Shown here: positions 11,730 to 24,838 of the stretch, piece after piece
How the letters are laid out: each line of letters starts with the position of its first letter
Numbering within the stretch: the stretch's first letter is position 1
Source: Eudromia elegans
Lineage: Eukaryota > Chordata > Aves > Tinamiformes > Tinamidae
Length of the DNA stretch: 64,000 bases
Reading direction: 5' to 3'
Assembly: GCA_003342815.1 (NCBI GenBank)
Contig: PTEX01000202.1
Coordinates: forward strand, 805,545-869,544
Made by a program: the position numbers and the translations under genes
Notes under the pieces: model-generated
What the model was told of the DNA's origin: nothing
What the model saw: the letters and a program-made list of their open reading frames with translations, nothing else
The model's database searches: none

Positions 11730-13876
11730 GTAGGCAAAGCTGTGGTAATGCAAAACTTTTTCTTTACTAAAGTGACACTACATGTCTTTCTCATTGATTT
11801 CTCGGATCCTTTGGAGACGCATCTGTGCTCTGTAGGAGAGCAGTACGAGACTGACAGTGGCAAAAATAGCTGTCCCAGCTGCAAGGACTGAAAATACTGT
11901 TGCTTTTTCTTGCATCTACACCAGGGCTCAAGTGTAAAGTTGTTTTAGTGACAGCTTTAGCTGCTTTAAATATTTACTGTTATTATGCTTCTATTGTGTA
12001 ACAGTGAGACAGTGTCTGTCAAACACTACATGCACTTGCTGCCTGAAGGAATGACACAGCCGTAGGAATTTGTGAGGAGCTTAAAAAAGGAGGAAGAAAT
12101 TATAGGTGGGAGGGCTAGCCTGAGATTTGTCCGCATCTTTCCTGACTGAAGCTGGTTTTTGCACAATCCCTGCTGAGCAGGTGCTCCCTGATGAAAAGTG
12201 AGAGATGCCTCTGACTGTCCTGTTCAGCCTTCCCATTCAATGGATTACAGCAGCCTTTTGCCTGTAGATCTCACTGATGTTGCCAAGGTGTAGGGCTGAA
12301 CCTGACTTTTAAAATTCTCAGAACCTCTTTTTGCAATTTTTGCTGTTCGTTACTCTGTAACTGTGCATCTGTGCTTAAATCTGTAGCAAATGGGAATTCC
12401 CTAATTGTGTTCACAACAACGGAAACTGAAGCTAGTCTTGCAGACAGCAGAAGGGTGAAATGCTGACCCAGTTGTACTGGGGCACGCTTAGGCTCGGGGT
12501 TAACGAGGTGACAAAAGCAGTGAAGATTCTCTGTTTGGGGCCATCCTAATCTGCTCTGGGCTGCAAGTTGCGAAGTGTAACGCCGTACATAGGAAAGATG
12601 CGGAGTACATGGACAGAGCACTGTTTTCTTCCCTGGGAATTACAGCTCTGGGGTTTGCATTGCTTCTGCAATGGGGGCGTGACAACAGGGTTGTGATGTT
12701 GGTACCCACTTTTTTCCCAGGAGAAGGATAATGTGTCCTTGATGTGACTTTCTGCCCTTCCTGTCTAGGTGCCTTCTTGCTAGGGCAAAGGAGCCTCTGG
12801 AGCACCTGCCTCTCAATGGCAGCACAGCAAGTGCCTGGATCCTGCTCAGAGGCACGTGAGGGCTGACCCCAGAGAGCTCCCTTCAGCTGCACCACCACAG
12901 GAACAAACAGAAACATCAGCAAAGACATCAGGTACCAACATGAAGACTTTTTTTAGATGCTCTGTCTTCTCTCATCTGTTCATGTTTTGATTCTTTGGGA
13001 ATGATTGGCAGGGGATGCATTGACTAGCTGGTTTTATAGGAATATGCANTTTAGGGGGAAGGAACGTCTTAAAAGGAAGGATATGTTAAAATAACAGCTT
13101 ATATACATGTTTAAATGTCCAGGTAATTCCTTCCCCCATTTCCATATGGCCAGGGAAATCTAAAATAGCACAGCTTCTCTCCTGAAGTCTCATGTCCCTC
13201 AGCCTGCAGAAGCTGCATTTCCAGATCTGGGGAATGTTACACATCCCAAAGCTTCTGCTGTGGCTCAAGTAGTGTAAGAGAAGCGTTTGTCAGGAATACA
13301 TGGTAATGGTACCACCAAGTGCAATAGTCAGAGTATTTATAACTTAATAGCAATCCATCTGGTGCTGCAGTATTTCTAGCTTTTCTCATAGAAATGTCAG
13401 GTTTCTCCAAAGAACTGATGATTTCCTGAAAAATTTTCATCAGTCCATTCAAACCCAAAATTTAATCAGCCTAACGCTATATGTGGCTACCAAGTCACAA
13501 GACTCTAATTATTATAGTATCCTGATACTGTTCCTTTGGATTATTTTTGTTTATAACAGCTCTTGGCACAATAATTTGCTAAAATTGAAGAAATAACATG
13601 ACCCTCAAGAGCTCATTAGACTATTACATTCTCTATTCTCCTTTCCCCTCCAAATTTTTGTGTCGCATTAAAATGTAGCTTAGGGAGCAATATTTATTGA
13701 TAATTAAGGGTTTCTGATTAAAAGGAACTCTTACTGTTTCCTAAGTAAAGTTGAGGTGCAAGCACCTCCTAAGTACCTGCTGAGCACAGATTCCGGCTAC
13801 TGAGACATACATGGAAGCTTTTGCTCCAAACAACCTGGGAGCCTAGAGGTAGTGGTGACTAACATAATGTGTAGCT

Positions 13877-13911
13877 AAAAAGAAAAGAAAGAAAAAAGAA
13901 AAAAAAAAAGA
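13877..13911. repeat. A/G-rich low-complexity tract
   Basis: Runs of A broken by single G (AAAAG and GAAAA units) across about 35 bp. It is a simple purine tract with no sign of an attached retroposon. Confidence 0.85.
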
Positions 13912-15999
13912 AGTGATCCCTGTTCATGAGCTCCACTTCTGTGCCAACAGCAAGTTCATCAACTTTTGAGGAACGTTTTCACAAAGCTCAGTCAGTCAGA
14001 GTGGGGTAAGTCTATTTAACTTACTACTTATTCTAAATGTTAACATATTCTCTTATAACCTCCTCCAGTTGCATATGCAACCTTTTTTCTTTTGTGTGTG
14101 AGACGGGACAGATTTTTTTCTATCATGGTCACATGCTCATTGATATTGTGGAGTATGTCACTGTGTGAATGCCAACTTTTACTTCCACCAACCATACTGT
14201 TTTTCCTTTATGGAGGCTCCATAAATGCAGTAAAGTCTTTTGTCTTTGTGGGTATCATTTGTCTTAGCCAACTTACTAAACAAAACACAATTTCCTTGTG
14301 AACATAATTCTTGTAATCACTTTAATGCAGTAGTAGATAATTAGTACTGATTTACATTTTTTTTTATTTATACAGTTTGACTTACAAAAATTAACTTTAC
14401 TTTGCATATAACCATTTCAAGTAGTAATGCAGAAATATTATTCNTAGGAAAGGCAAATTTACACACATATATTTATACAAAGATATCTTAAAATGAAAAC
14501 TAAAAATTTCTATGTCTCATAACTTCATAATTCCCTTATGATTTTCCCTAATCTCCCTCCTGTGTGCATAATATGTACTTTTAACCAACTATCTCATTTC
14601 AGTATCTCAACTACTGGTATTTTTAAAGCATTATGGAAAAACTGAAATGAGTTTAAAAACAATTAGCTAAAGCACACAATGTATATATGTCCGTAGCTGT
14701 CAGCAGAAGGAAATAATTGGCAAGGAAAGAATGTAAAAATTCAGTGCTGACTTTACAAGAAACGTTATTAACTTGCTTTAGTGACCCTGGGCTTCTTCCA
14801 GAGCTGGCCCAGGCAAGTGATGCCAAGCGAGGGGAGTGCAGCGCCGACAGCGGGGCCTGGAGCCAGGGCCGGAGTCGAGCAGTGGACTGGAGCTACCCAG
14901 TAAAGTCTAGAAGAGGGAACCAGAGTGCAGCTGGCCGAGGGAATGCGCTGTAAGAACATAATGAAAAACACCTGTTACTGAAAAGGCAGTGAGTGTTTGC
15001 TTAGGGTAAGATCAAACACGGTATTTCTTTAAAAAGAGCAACAGAGTCAGGAGTGCTTCTTATTCAGCAGATCCACCCACTGGGTATTAAATGTGTTTCT
15101 CCTCTCACCTGTGGGGAGAGCCTATGTGCACAATCAGTTCTGCTAGGAGAAGTTAGCACTGGTGCTGGAGCCTCAGCACTAGCAGACCCTGGATGTTAGC
15201 AAGAGATGCTTATTTTCCCAATGTTTTATCTGAATTCTCAGAAGTAATCACATGCTCAAAAAAGTAATTCGTTTGGTTTGGTTTCAAGAGTTGGCAACTT
15301 ATAGGAGATTTTGGAATTTCGCCTTAAATTGCTTTCCAATAGATGCCTGTAAGTGACTAGTTCCCTTCCACCTCTGTCATATTTCTGTTAATATGGTATC
15401 TTGGTAAGGGGGGGACTCATGGGGGAGGAGGAACAAGAGTGTTTCTGCTACTTCACAGCCGTGGCATGTAGCCCTCCCCATAAAATCTCCTTTTATATAC
15501 AGTATCTCCAACACGATGGTAGTCAGGCCTCCACAGCAACTTTAAGGCNAAGAATGGCAAAAGCTATGCAGAGATTGTATTTTTGGGGAAGAGGGGGTTG
15601 TCCAAGCTTGACAGGNATAGTTCTCAAAGAGAACTGGTGGAATTTGCTGCATAAATTGTAATGTGCAAGTTCTCCCCCATCCACTTCACTCTCTGTCACC
15701 CCCATGATGATTTTTTTCTAAAAATGACAGAGATCATCTATTCTAATCCCAGGGGTAATTCCCTCTCCTTCTCTCTGCTAAATGACTCATCCTGCTTTAG
15801 CTATCTGCAGTTTATAACCATCACTGCTATTACTGTTTCATGACAACAGCTTTCTCCAGCTACAGAGCTTTTGACATTCAAAGCCTTTACCCTGTTGTTG
15901 AAAGGGGGTAGGTGACTGAGCTCTGATGAAGGAAAGTGTCCTGCTAGCCGCCCTGTGAGGAGCTGCACCCTGAAGGAGGGGGTACAGTCTTTCCATCTT

Positions 16000-16048
16000 T
16001 ACTCTCCTCTCCTCTCCTTTTCTCCTTTTCTTATTCCTTTTTCTCTTT
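16000..16048. repeat. Pyrimidine tract (CTCCT-like units)
   Basis: About 49 bp of almost pure C/T on the plus strand, starting with tandem CTCCT units and drifting to TTTTC. No AG acceptor of note follows directly. Such a tract could form triplex DNA. Confidence 0.8.
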
Positions 16049-17524
16049 GAGAAGTTTGTGGTGGAGGATCTGAACATGGGATGTAGAGAGTAAAGAGCAG
16101 GAACAGAGGTACCTGTTTTACAGAAACCTAGTGGGATTAGGGGCACATTAAGGGATGCTGAAGAACATTGAGCCTACACCTCATCACCGTTTGGCCCTTA
16201 CTGGTTTGGTGCGTGGCTCCAAGGTGTCAAGTTGATCTATTTCAAAGGAGGAAGCAGGTTTCAAGAGAACAGATCAGCTTCCAGTGAGCCCTCTAGTATA
16301 ATTTCTGCTTTAATACTGCAGACTATATATATATATCTGAATCCGTATATAATTAAACTAACTTAGTATTTTCATTTCTTGTTTTCAGAGATGTTTGCTT
16401 GTCAATCATGTGTGGAGTCATTTTTGCAGCTACAGTGAATTAATCTTGATGCCAAAGGCAAGGCCCTTTCCTTACTGTGCTTAATGACTTCTATCAACTT
16501 CCCAAGTGCCAGAGGGAAGGTGGAGGAAAGAAGGGAAGCATGTGGGATGAGTTAACACTTATGTCTGCCCAGGGGGCAGCTGATGGTCCGTGGAAGCCTT
16601 CCTCTGCACTGTAGGTGAGCACTGACACCCTCCCCGCCCATCCCCCATTTAATTATTTGCCTGCAGTAACAGACTGAATCGTGCACAGCTTGTGCAACAG
16701 CCACACTGAGGCCTCATTCAATCCCAGAAGAGACACGCGACACGCAACAATTAGACAAGCAACTACAGTGAATTAAATGAAAACCAGCTACAAGCTATTG
16801 TCACACAGAGAAGGAGTTGTATTTTAAACTATGTCTTTAGTGAGCTGTAGAGCTAGGCCTTAAAATGTAAGTTGATTAGTAATGAAATATTTCTTGTTCT
16901 AATTTGTTGGGGGTTTTTTAGGTTTCTGCATATGTTCCATTTCTGGGCAAGATGGCAGGGAGGAGCAAAACCCACCCTTCTCTCTCTGGTGTTCATTTCT
17001 TATCCAAACAAGGGAAGAAGCAGACCAGAAGGAAAATCTTTTATATGGTACAACCCTGGCTGCAACCTGGGAAAGAGCAAGCAGCAGGAGCTGAAACATT
17101 TTTGTAGTCAGCTTCCTTGTCAGCTTGTCTCAAAAGGCACAATAAAACTGTCTTATTTCTTGTTTCTCTGCCAGACATTGTGTGTGTCCTTTTCCTTTTG
17201 GTATACCATAGTTCTCCATTTTTGCCCTGGTAGAAAGGGTGGCAAAATATTAAGGAAGTGGAGCAGCAGTTCAGTCTGCAGCACACCAGGGCAATGGCTG
17301 CAGGGAGTGCAATTCTCATAGGAAGCATCTACCTCTCCTTCATATAGAAGAGTGGCAAGGAGGAGCTCATCTCGTTTCGGTACAGTAACCTGATATTGCA
17401 GCATGCTGAAGGCTGCAGAAGCACACTGAGTTGCATTACAAATTAACTGCTAACAGGGCCTTTCTTACAACTGTCTTTAAAAATATGTTGTATAATGTTG
17501 TTATTACATTTATTCCCTTTCTGA

Positions 17525-17550
17525 ACTCTAGTAATGCAAATTACTAGAGT
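17525..17550. repeat. Perfect inverted repeat, 11-bp arms, 4-nt loop
   Basis: The arms are ACTCTAGTAAT and ATTACTAGAGT around the loop GCAA. It would form a short stable hairpin in DNA or RNA. It sits about 37 bp before the exon-like interval at 17588, where a branch point would be expected for that acceptor. Confidence 0.9.
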
Positions 17551-17587
17551 AATTTAAATTTCAAAATTTTAATTTTGAATGTTTCAG

Positions 17588-17711
17588 CATCCCTATTAGG
17601 ACCTAAGCTCAGCTGACAAAGGAAACTGAAGAAGAAAATCTAACTCTGCTCTTGGAGCTGCCCAGCAGAGACACCAATGAACTGAGAAGTCCAGCACCCA
17701 TGAAACCCAAG
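17588..17711 (+). ncRNA. Possible non-coding exon (124 nt)
   Basis: This interval is bounded by TTTTGAATGTTTCAG on the left and AAG|GTATGTG on the right, both close to vertebrate splice consensus. All three plus-strand frames contain stops (TAG, TAA and TGA near the start), so it would not be an internal coding exon. It may be an exon of a long non-coding RNA, antisense to or beyond the BANK1 3' end. The evidence is splice signals only. Confidence 0.25.
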
Positions 17712-19104
17712 GTATGTGAAACTTATTAATGATTTCAAGAAAAAGATTTGGATGTGACTACCAGAATGCAGACTTCCTTTTTATGGGCTTTTAATGGTGA
17801 TCATTGTGCTGTGAATAGGAAAGATTGTGGGCCTCTGAATATTTTCAAAAGGATTCAAAATAAGAATTTTTCCAGGTGTTTTTTTACTATACCCTATGCT
17901 CAGAATGACTGTGAAATAACTGCTGAAGCCTACAGCCTCTGCTAGAGAGCTAAGTGCTGTTCTTGGTAACCGTGTTCTCAGCATAGAGACTGAAAATGAT
18001 ATAAAAAAGACAATGGAGCCTGTAGAACAGATTTATTTAGTTCTATCTCCTAGCAGCAAGCTTAACAACTATATTTCATTGAAAGGTAGGCTTAAATAAT
18101 TTTAAAAATGCTATGAGAAATACCAGAGANCTCACAGTTAGTAAACAGTAATAAAACAAACTACAAGCAATCTCATTAAATGTCCAAAAGCAAAAAGGTG
18201 GCAACTGCTACCAGAATCCTCAGCACATTCTGCTTTTCCTGCAGTTGGTACCATCACGTGTAATATTTCTAGCACTTGAAGGACCAGTGTGCAGTCTCTG
18301 TTAATACTTGCACCTGTACCTTTCAACTTTATTTCAGTACTAGGTATATTTGATGTGTGTGTTCTGTATGCAGGACTCCAAGTGTCTTTGGTTGCATAAG
18401 CTTTGTTAGTTGNGATGGCTAATGGGAACCTTCTTCAACTCAGTCAGTTGAGTCCCAAGCAGCTTGTGAAATAGCCGCTACAGCAACAAGGATAGACTGA
18501 AACCTCACGGAAAGTAGATTTTAATATAAACTGGAACCTTAGGTTAGATTCCAGCTAGGTTTATCTTGTGAAATCAGACCTCTGATCCACTCAAGATCCA
18601 CTTCTGATTTACTGTGAAGAGAATGTGCTCTTAGGATAAGTTTCTATGACAAATAATGTCTCTGTGTGCATTTGTATACATGCTCTTACCTCAGTTAATT
18701 AAGCATCTGTTCCTTGTCTGCTGGGTTTCTGGTTGGAGACTAGAAGAAATAGATGCAATTAACACAGTCATGTATATTCAGTGATAAATTCAGCCAGTAA
18801 GGAATGCTTTCCAGAGGTGAGCAGCTCACAAAATAGCCACTCAGAGCAAGTCACTTCATACACNTTTTCCTTCTGATATGAATACAGCACACGTCCCCAA
18901 AAGCAGGATGACAACAGAGCATCTACAACAGAGTTGCCTTAGGGAATGGCATGAGGTAGATTTTGTATAAATAGAGCTCACTCTTAGCATCATGTCAGTC
19001 CCCTCTTAAAATATTTACTCGTCGCTGAGTTCCTCAATCACCAGTTGGGCTGTGAGCTGGCCTCATGAAGGCCTGATTTTGCAATACATGGGAAGGAAGC
19101 TTTT

Positions 19105-19141
19105 ATACATACATATATATATGTGTGTGTGGGTGGGTGTG
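19105..19141. repeat. Compound microsatellite (TACA/TA/TG/GGTG)
   Basis: TACATACA passes into TA repeats, then TG repeats and GGTG units, over about 37 bp. It is an ordinary compound dinucleotide repeat. Confidence 0.9.
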
Positions 19142-22100
19142 TTTTCCATGTGATTTTAATTTGCAGCCTGATGTGAAGCTACAATATACTTAAACTGGAC
19201 TTTAGGTTAAATAGGCTAAAANATGTAGCATTAAAAGTGCAAGGGCCACTGTCTTCAATAAATAACAAAAATGTATCTTCAAAACTGACAGTCCTGATTG
19301 AAATGCACTGTTTAGGTCATGGAAAAAATGGCATGTACAAAGTCTATATATGCTTAATAACCCTGTGTTTCTTGACACCAGCTAATAAGTTTGAGTTCCT
19401 CCAGGTAAAACTAACTATATGAGGGTCTGTGTTGGTTGTTTTTCTTACTGACCTATCAGAGACAATGCAAATTGGTAAATAAAAAGTCTCAAAATTAAGA
19501 GCTGTTTTTCAGTGTTCAGGGAAATCTCTACTTAGGTGCTACCTGCAGCAGCATTAAGTGATGAATAAGCAATCTACTAGTGGCTTGGAATAAAAACAAG
19601 GGGTGATAAGGGTTGAGGACAGAAGCCAGATACTTGGGACAGTGATCCTAATCAATAAACTGGCAATCTAGGAAGTAGCTTAGTGCTCTTCTGAGTATTT
19701 TTTGGATGGAGCTGAGGAAAAGATTTGGTCTTTGGCAGCTGGTAGAGCAAAATTAATTAAACTGAATCTACTTTATTGTCATAGGCTTCTGCTGAGTTGG
19801 AGATCAAAACTTGCAAGATGAAATTTTAAGGCTGCCTTTACTGCAGTGGATGACAAGGCTGCATATTGTGCCTTGCAGGAGCAGGTCAGTATTAAACAGC
19901 CCATTGCAGATGATGGTAAAGGTATGCTCCTTTTTGACTATTTTTGGCCATTTTCAGAGTAGGAAGCAACCAGTCATGACTAAACTTGCAAGTACCTAGG
20001 GGTAGTCTAGTCATTTTATGCAAACGGTGCCCCTGAGACAGGAGCGAGGCCCAGGTTCTGCAGAGACCAGCTGCAAGGGGATCATGACCTGCCGGCACTG
20101 CAAACTGTCCTAGGCAGTTTCTGCAATCTTGCACTTATTTTTAGACCATGGATGACTATGTCTGTGGGATTGGATACACAAGTGCCATAACTAACTGCAA
20201 TAAAACTCAGATTTTAAAAATGTTTAGTCCTATCTTCAGAAGCAACTGAGATTCAGATAGGTGTTCAAATATCTAAATATGCAGGTTTTTAAGTGTTTAG
20301 ATGTTAGATGTATGGATGCATGTGAAAGTACCACTGTCCCTAAGACTCTAAGCAACTTTGCTATAGCCATTCTTAATACGTTTTGCCTAAGCTTCAGCCT
20401 CTAGTTGGCAACTGTGCACAAACCAACTATGTAGAGATAAGAGTAGATATACATTCTGTAGTAATGATACTCAGTATTGCCTGTGTCTATGCTTTCCGCA
20501 GGATTCTGTGGGCTTAGTCCTTCTTCATTTGTTCTTGAAACAGGTTTTTGTAAATATTTCAGGAATAACTGAACTTTCTTTTTGTCTTGGAACTACAAAT
20601 TTTTCTTTTTTCATTATTCAGTCCTATATTAAACTGTTGCAAAATGAGATGTGAATGTCAAGATAGTGTCAAATGCTATAACAGAAAAGTGAACCAAGTG
20701 CTACTCATTAATAACTTTCTTTACAAGTGGAAGCAATATCTAACTTAACAGGAAACTAAAAATCCTATTCCTTACACATTTTCTTCATTAAAATAAGAAT
20801 GAAATTACTTTTCTAACAGGCCTCTGATGTGATCTGTTTGAATCCTCCGTGAAGACTTTAAAGAGGATCTCCTAAAATGGATATCCAAAACTGAACTTCA
20901 GTTGTGAAACCTGGAGAGTGTGGCCTGTCTTCTTAAAGGTAGAGCTGGTGAGTCTGTTTACAGATTGGAAAGAACTCAAACCCAGTGAACAAATCTGAGA
21001 ATTGTCAACATTCATACGTACCGCTTTATTAAATGGCATGTAGTATAACAGGTCTCTGAAATGAATGCTGTCTGGCCTGCTTTCCTTGTGAACTACAGGA
21101 AGAAGAAAAAATGCAATTGTCACTGTTGTGTCAGGAAGTTTATTTACATCTGGATTTAAGCACTGCTGTTGCCATTAGGGTGCCTCTGTTCCCTGGGGAA
21201 ATTTACCTTTTTCTTATTTTCAAAAATTTAAATCTTTGGTAATGAATGCACTGTTAGGACAAGGGCCTCCATAATGAATCTTCTCTTTATATTTCTATAT
21301 GGCAAAGCAGCTGAGGTGAATATACCCTGAGACAGAAGGTAGCATAGCAAGGGGCAGAGAGGCTAGGATCAGAAGGGAACGTTGTGATCGTTATCTGAGT
21401 TACTGGAAAATACGAGCACCTGACTGTTTCACAAAGCTTAAAGTTCTCTTGTTGAAACTACATTTCCATTGCCCTGGTTGGTATGACTCATTAACTGAAC
21501 TCTGGAGATAGAGAAGAGGTGCAGAGTCAGGACTGATACGGTCTTTGGGAAAAAAAAAAACCGACCCCCCAGGCAGATTCTAGCTTTCCAAGAATTGCCC
21601 TTGGGTCACGGTGAGCTCTGCCTTGCTCACAGCACACTGACTCTTGAGAGCAGACACCAGGCAGTGCAGGGCATCAGCCCGTACCAGCTATGGAGGAACG
21701 TAAGGCTCAGATATAAACAATCTGGAATCCCTCCTTAAGGGAAAGATGTGGTGATGACAAACACATTTCTGCACAGGCCGCTGTCACAAGGGATTTGTGG
21801 GAGAGGCAAGGCTGAAGGCACAAACCCACCAGCTATTAACACTCAGCTTCTGAGATAGCGGTGATTTTGATGATTTTACCCATCAGAAGGGGCTGGGGAA
21901 CCCACTGTTGCAATTGTTATTTTTGTCTCTTTCTTACTTTACCCAGGGGCACATGATTGCTTTTTCAGTATATTTCAAAAGGACAATAGGATTTTCTGCT
22001 TTCATATTCAGTTTTGTTGCAAAAATCCTGGAGAATAAACTGCATTGTACACTAAGGAGAATCTTAAAAGCCAGACCTTAGAACAACTGCACTTACATCT

Positions 22101-24555
22101 ATCAAACACAGTTGAGATGACAGTAGGCAGTGCATGCTATGGGTCCNCAGGTTTTTATCTGGTAATTCAGTCACTGATTCAACAAAAATATTTTAAAACA
22201 TTTTCAGTAAATATCTACTGATTGAATCCTAGAGGTTTATATAAATGCAGCACTGTAACGGAATAATGAAAGCAATGCTGTGGATTGTTTTGCTGTATTA
22301 TGGTAAGGAAATAACTTTTAGTATCATCAATATAAATTTCCATTTATAATTATCACCTAAGCCTAGTGTGAAGAAAAGAAACACTATATTTCACTTCCAA
22401 GAACTCGTATGTATTGATGTTTATAGAAATCTTGAGTTCAAAGTTAAGACCATCTAATACAATGTTTTCATAATTACAAGAGAAAATGGTTTGTATGAAG
22501 TATGGGTGATTTTTACCAATGAAGACATCCAATCCCTAAAGGGAAAAAACATCTTTGACCACTTGTACAGCTTTTATTAATGAATCACAGTAATACATTG
22601 CTGCAGCCAGTGAAAGTTTATCAAGAATCTACAAGTGTAAATTGGTAGCTGGTTTACAAATATTGAATTAATGAATTAAAATGTTCTAAATAAATGATTC
22701 ATTCTAATTATAACAAAGCATTAGGAAACAGTGGCCACACAATAGCTGAACCATCAAGAACTGGTAAATTTTCTGCCCCATTATCTCTCACTGAGCTCAA
22801 CTTTTGGGATGAAATCTTGACTTTAACAAAGACCTGGCTAGTAATACACAATCTTTCTCTGTCTTTCTCTGAGATACTCTCAAAATGCTCATTACAAATC
22901 CAGTTCCTAACCCTAAATCTGCTTATACTGTGCAGTAGGCTGTTGCAGTATCTTTCTTTACAGTTCAAGTCTCCAATGATTCAAAGGGCAAACAAAGTGT
23001 ACCTTACCTTTCACGTTTTCCTTTTCCACTCTGTTTCCAATGTTTTTTTCTCTGAGACAACGTACTTTTTCCTTTAAGTTAAAAAACAAGCATAAGAGCA
23101 GCAGAAGTCAGCAATGAAGGCTTACTATAGAAATAATGAATAAATACAAAATGCTGCATTCTTTAACCTTCTGAATACCAAGTTTCTCTATTCAGGAACA
23201 CTTCAAGAGACTAATTTTTAATTTAAAATATTTTCTTTTAATTTCTTAGATGGAGTTTAAAAACTACCTGTAGTGCTTTACAAATATATTCTAATTTTAG
23301 TATTTATGTGTTAGAAGCCTTGTGGAGTTTTTCCTGACATCAGTTACGTCAGAACCGGGCCACATAGACACTTATGCTAGGGCTGATTTCAGGGCTTTTC
23401 CCTTTGGGTATGGGATCACTGAGTTTTGGAGGGCTTTCAGTTCATAAGTTGAGGCAACAGTGAAGAGCTTCTCTAGTTCACGATATAAATAATCACTAGC
23501 AAGTGATTTTTTTTNCTTAAGCAATGAAAATAGGCACTGTAACCTCTCCTTCAAGCACAGAGATCCTCTAGAGAGCCAAGGCAAGTGACCTCTGCAGACA
23601 GCAGGTGTCTCGGCTCCACGCCGGGCACCGCGGGGCAGAGCAGTGCTAGCGCTGCNCTGCTGCACGCTCAGCACAGCCACTGTCCTCGCGAGCTCTGGGA
23701 ACCCTGCGCCTAGGTCGCTCCGAGCTCCTGCGCTCAGTGCCTTGCTGGGCTGGCAATGTGACTGCTCACAAAGGTGAGCTGCCAACAAAGAGGGCATCGC
23801 ACCCTCGCTTGGTGCATCCCNTAACTCTCCTGTTCTGCACAACCAGACCAGACTAACTCCCGCTTTCCTCTTTCTATTAGATGCTCTTACAGGACAACAC
23901 AATAGTTTTTACTTGTACCATTTTACTTATACCATACTTTTACTTTATACCATCTAATGTAAAATGAGGGCATGACCTTGGCCTGCAGTGTTCACATTGG
24001 AAGTAATTAACCACCTGGTCTTTCTCCTCAGCCACATTTTTGACGCATTTCTTTCCGTGACTCGGTGCAGGGGCTTTTTTAAATCCAGGCTTTGTGCACC
24101 TTAATTTACAATCTGTATTGAATAAAAGAGCCGAAGTGCAGTTCTGAGAATTGTGGGTTTCTCCCGATAGGTTGAACCCTTTGAGATAGGCCTCGGTCAC
24201 ACATTAGTCAATATATACTAACAATGCACATTTCAAGTAGTTCTGCTTCTACTAGCTGGTACTTTTCAACGAGCTGTTCAGTTTGCTCAGCTATTGAAGG
24301 CTGTTGCTTCACTGAAGAAGCACAGACTCAAGCTGTTTAGAACAAAAGTCTTAGCAGACCAACATCTTTAAGCCAGGATTTTAACCAAATGCATCAGCAC
24401 CTGAACTCAAGAGAGAAAAAAAAAAAAGAAGACTCTGAGATATTCAAATATCGCAAAGAGGTACTTAAATGGTTCAGTACCTGAAGCAGAAAGTTTGAGA
24501 GGAGCTGATGGGCACATAAATCATAGTCCTTTAACTCAGGACACATATTTGAGAC

Positions 24556-24586
24556 CATATATATGTATATACACACACACACACAT
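24556..24586. repeat. TA/CA microsatellite
   Basis: ATATATGTATAT followed by about eight AC units. It lies about 70 bp beyond the donor of the last BANK1 exon found, inside the intron. Confidence 0.9.
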
Positions 24587-24653
24587 AAGAATCAAGATGA
24601 AGAGCGTGTTTTGGAATTTCTGCTCAAAACACAGTGAACATTTGGTCTCATAC

Positions 24654-24838
24654 CTGCTGAGCGGAGGAGAGTTGGCTTTTTTCATTCTGCCATTGTTTAA
24701 ATTTTTCTAGCGCTTCATCCACAGAAATTTTCCCTTTTTTCACCTTTTCCTGCAAATGAATCAGATCTTCTTGTTCAGCTGGGATGGTATGTTGCAAAGT
24801 GCTGTAAGTCACCATGTCCATGTGGCCTCTGGGTGCTG
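24654..24838 (-). CDS. BANK1: BANK1 internal exon, C-terminal helical segment (last exon found)
   Basis: This 185-nt exon has the acceptor TTTCATAG and the donor CAG|GTATGA. It enters in phase 1 and leaves in phase 0. It encodes AAPRGHMDMVTYSTLQHTIP, then AEQEDLIHLQEKVKKGKISV, then DEALEKFKQWQNEKSQLSSA and QQ. Human BANK1 has SPAFSTL, then GQEELILLQEKVKNGKMSMD, then EALEKFKHWQMGKSG and IQQ. The block looks helical and rich in charged residues. In human the next exon opens with EKLRQLRD in phase 0, which fits this phase-0 donor. An in-frame TGA follows straight after the donor GTA, so unspliced RNA would end the protein at QQV. Confidence 0.96.

Larger units (their letters stand above)
11060..17587. 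other. Non-coding stretch, no protein gene recognised
   Basis: Apart from the possible exon at 11438-11729 and the hairpin at 17525, it holds a purine tract (13877-13911), a CTCCT-type pyrimidine tract (16000-16048) and a GC-richer patch at about 14815-14910 flanked by a TTCTTCCAG and a CCCA|GTAAAG signal. I see no known repeat, RNA gene or BANK1 exon. Confidence 0.5.
17712..24653. other. Non-coding stretch left of the last BANK1 exon found
   Basis: By gene order this should be BANK1 intron and perhaps its last exons, but I could not locate the expected EKLRQLRD-type exon or the C-terminal exon on the minus strand. A GC-richer, CpG-containing patch lies at about 23.60-23.83 kb inside a 176-codon minus-strand frame that matches nothing known. 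Simple repeats occur near 19105-19141 and 24556-24586. Confidence 0.5.

Noticed and set aside
18195-18240. CTGCAG followed by GAAAAGCAG on the minus strand as the next BANK1 exon
   Set aside because: Only the first two residues (EK) and an LR pair agree with human; the rest differs and the pyrimidine tract is weak.
23372-23902. 176-codon minus-strand frame as a candidate BANK1 terminal exon
   Set aside because: The translation does not match the expected EKLRQLRD or C-terminal blocks, it contains codons with N, and no phase-0 acceptor with matching sequence was found.
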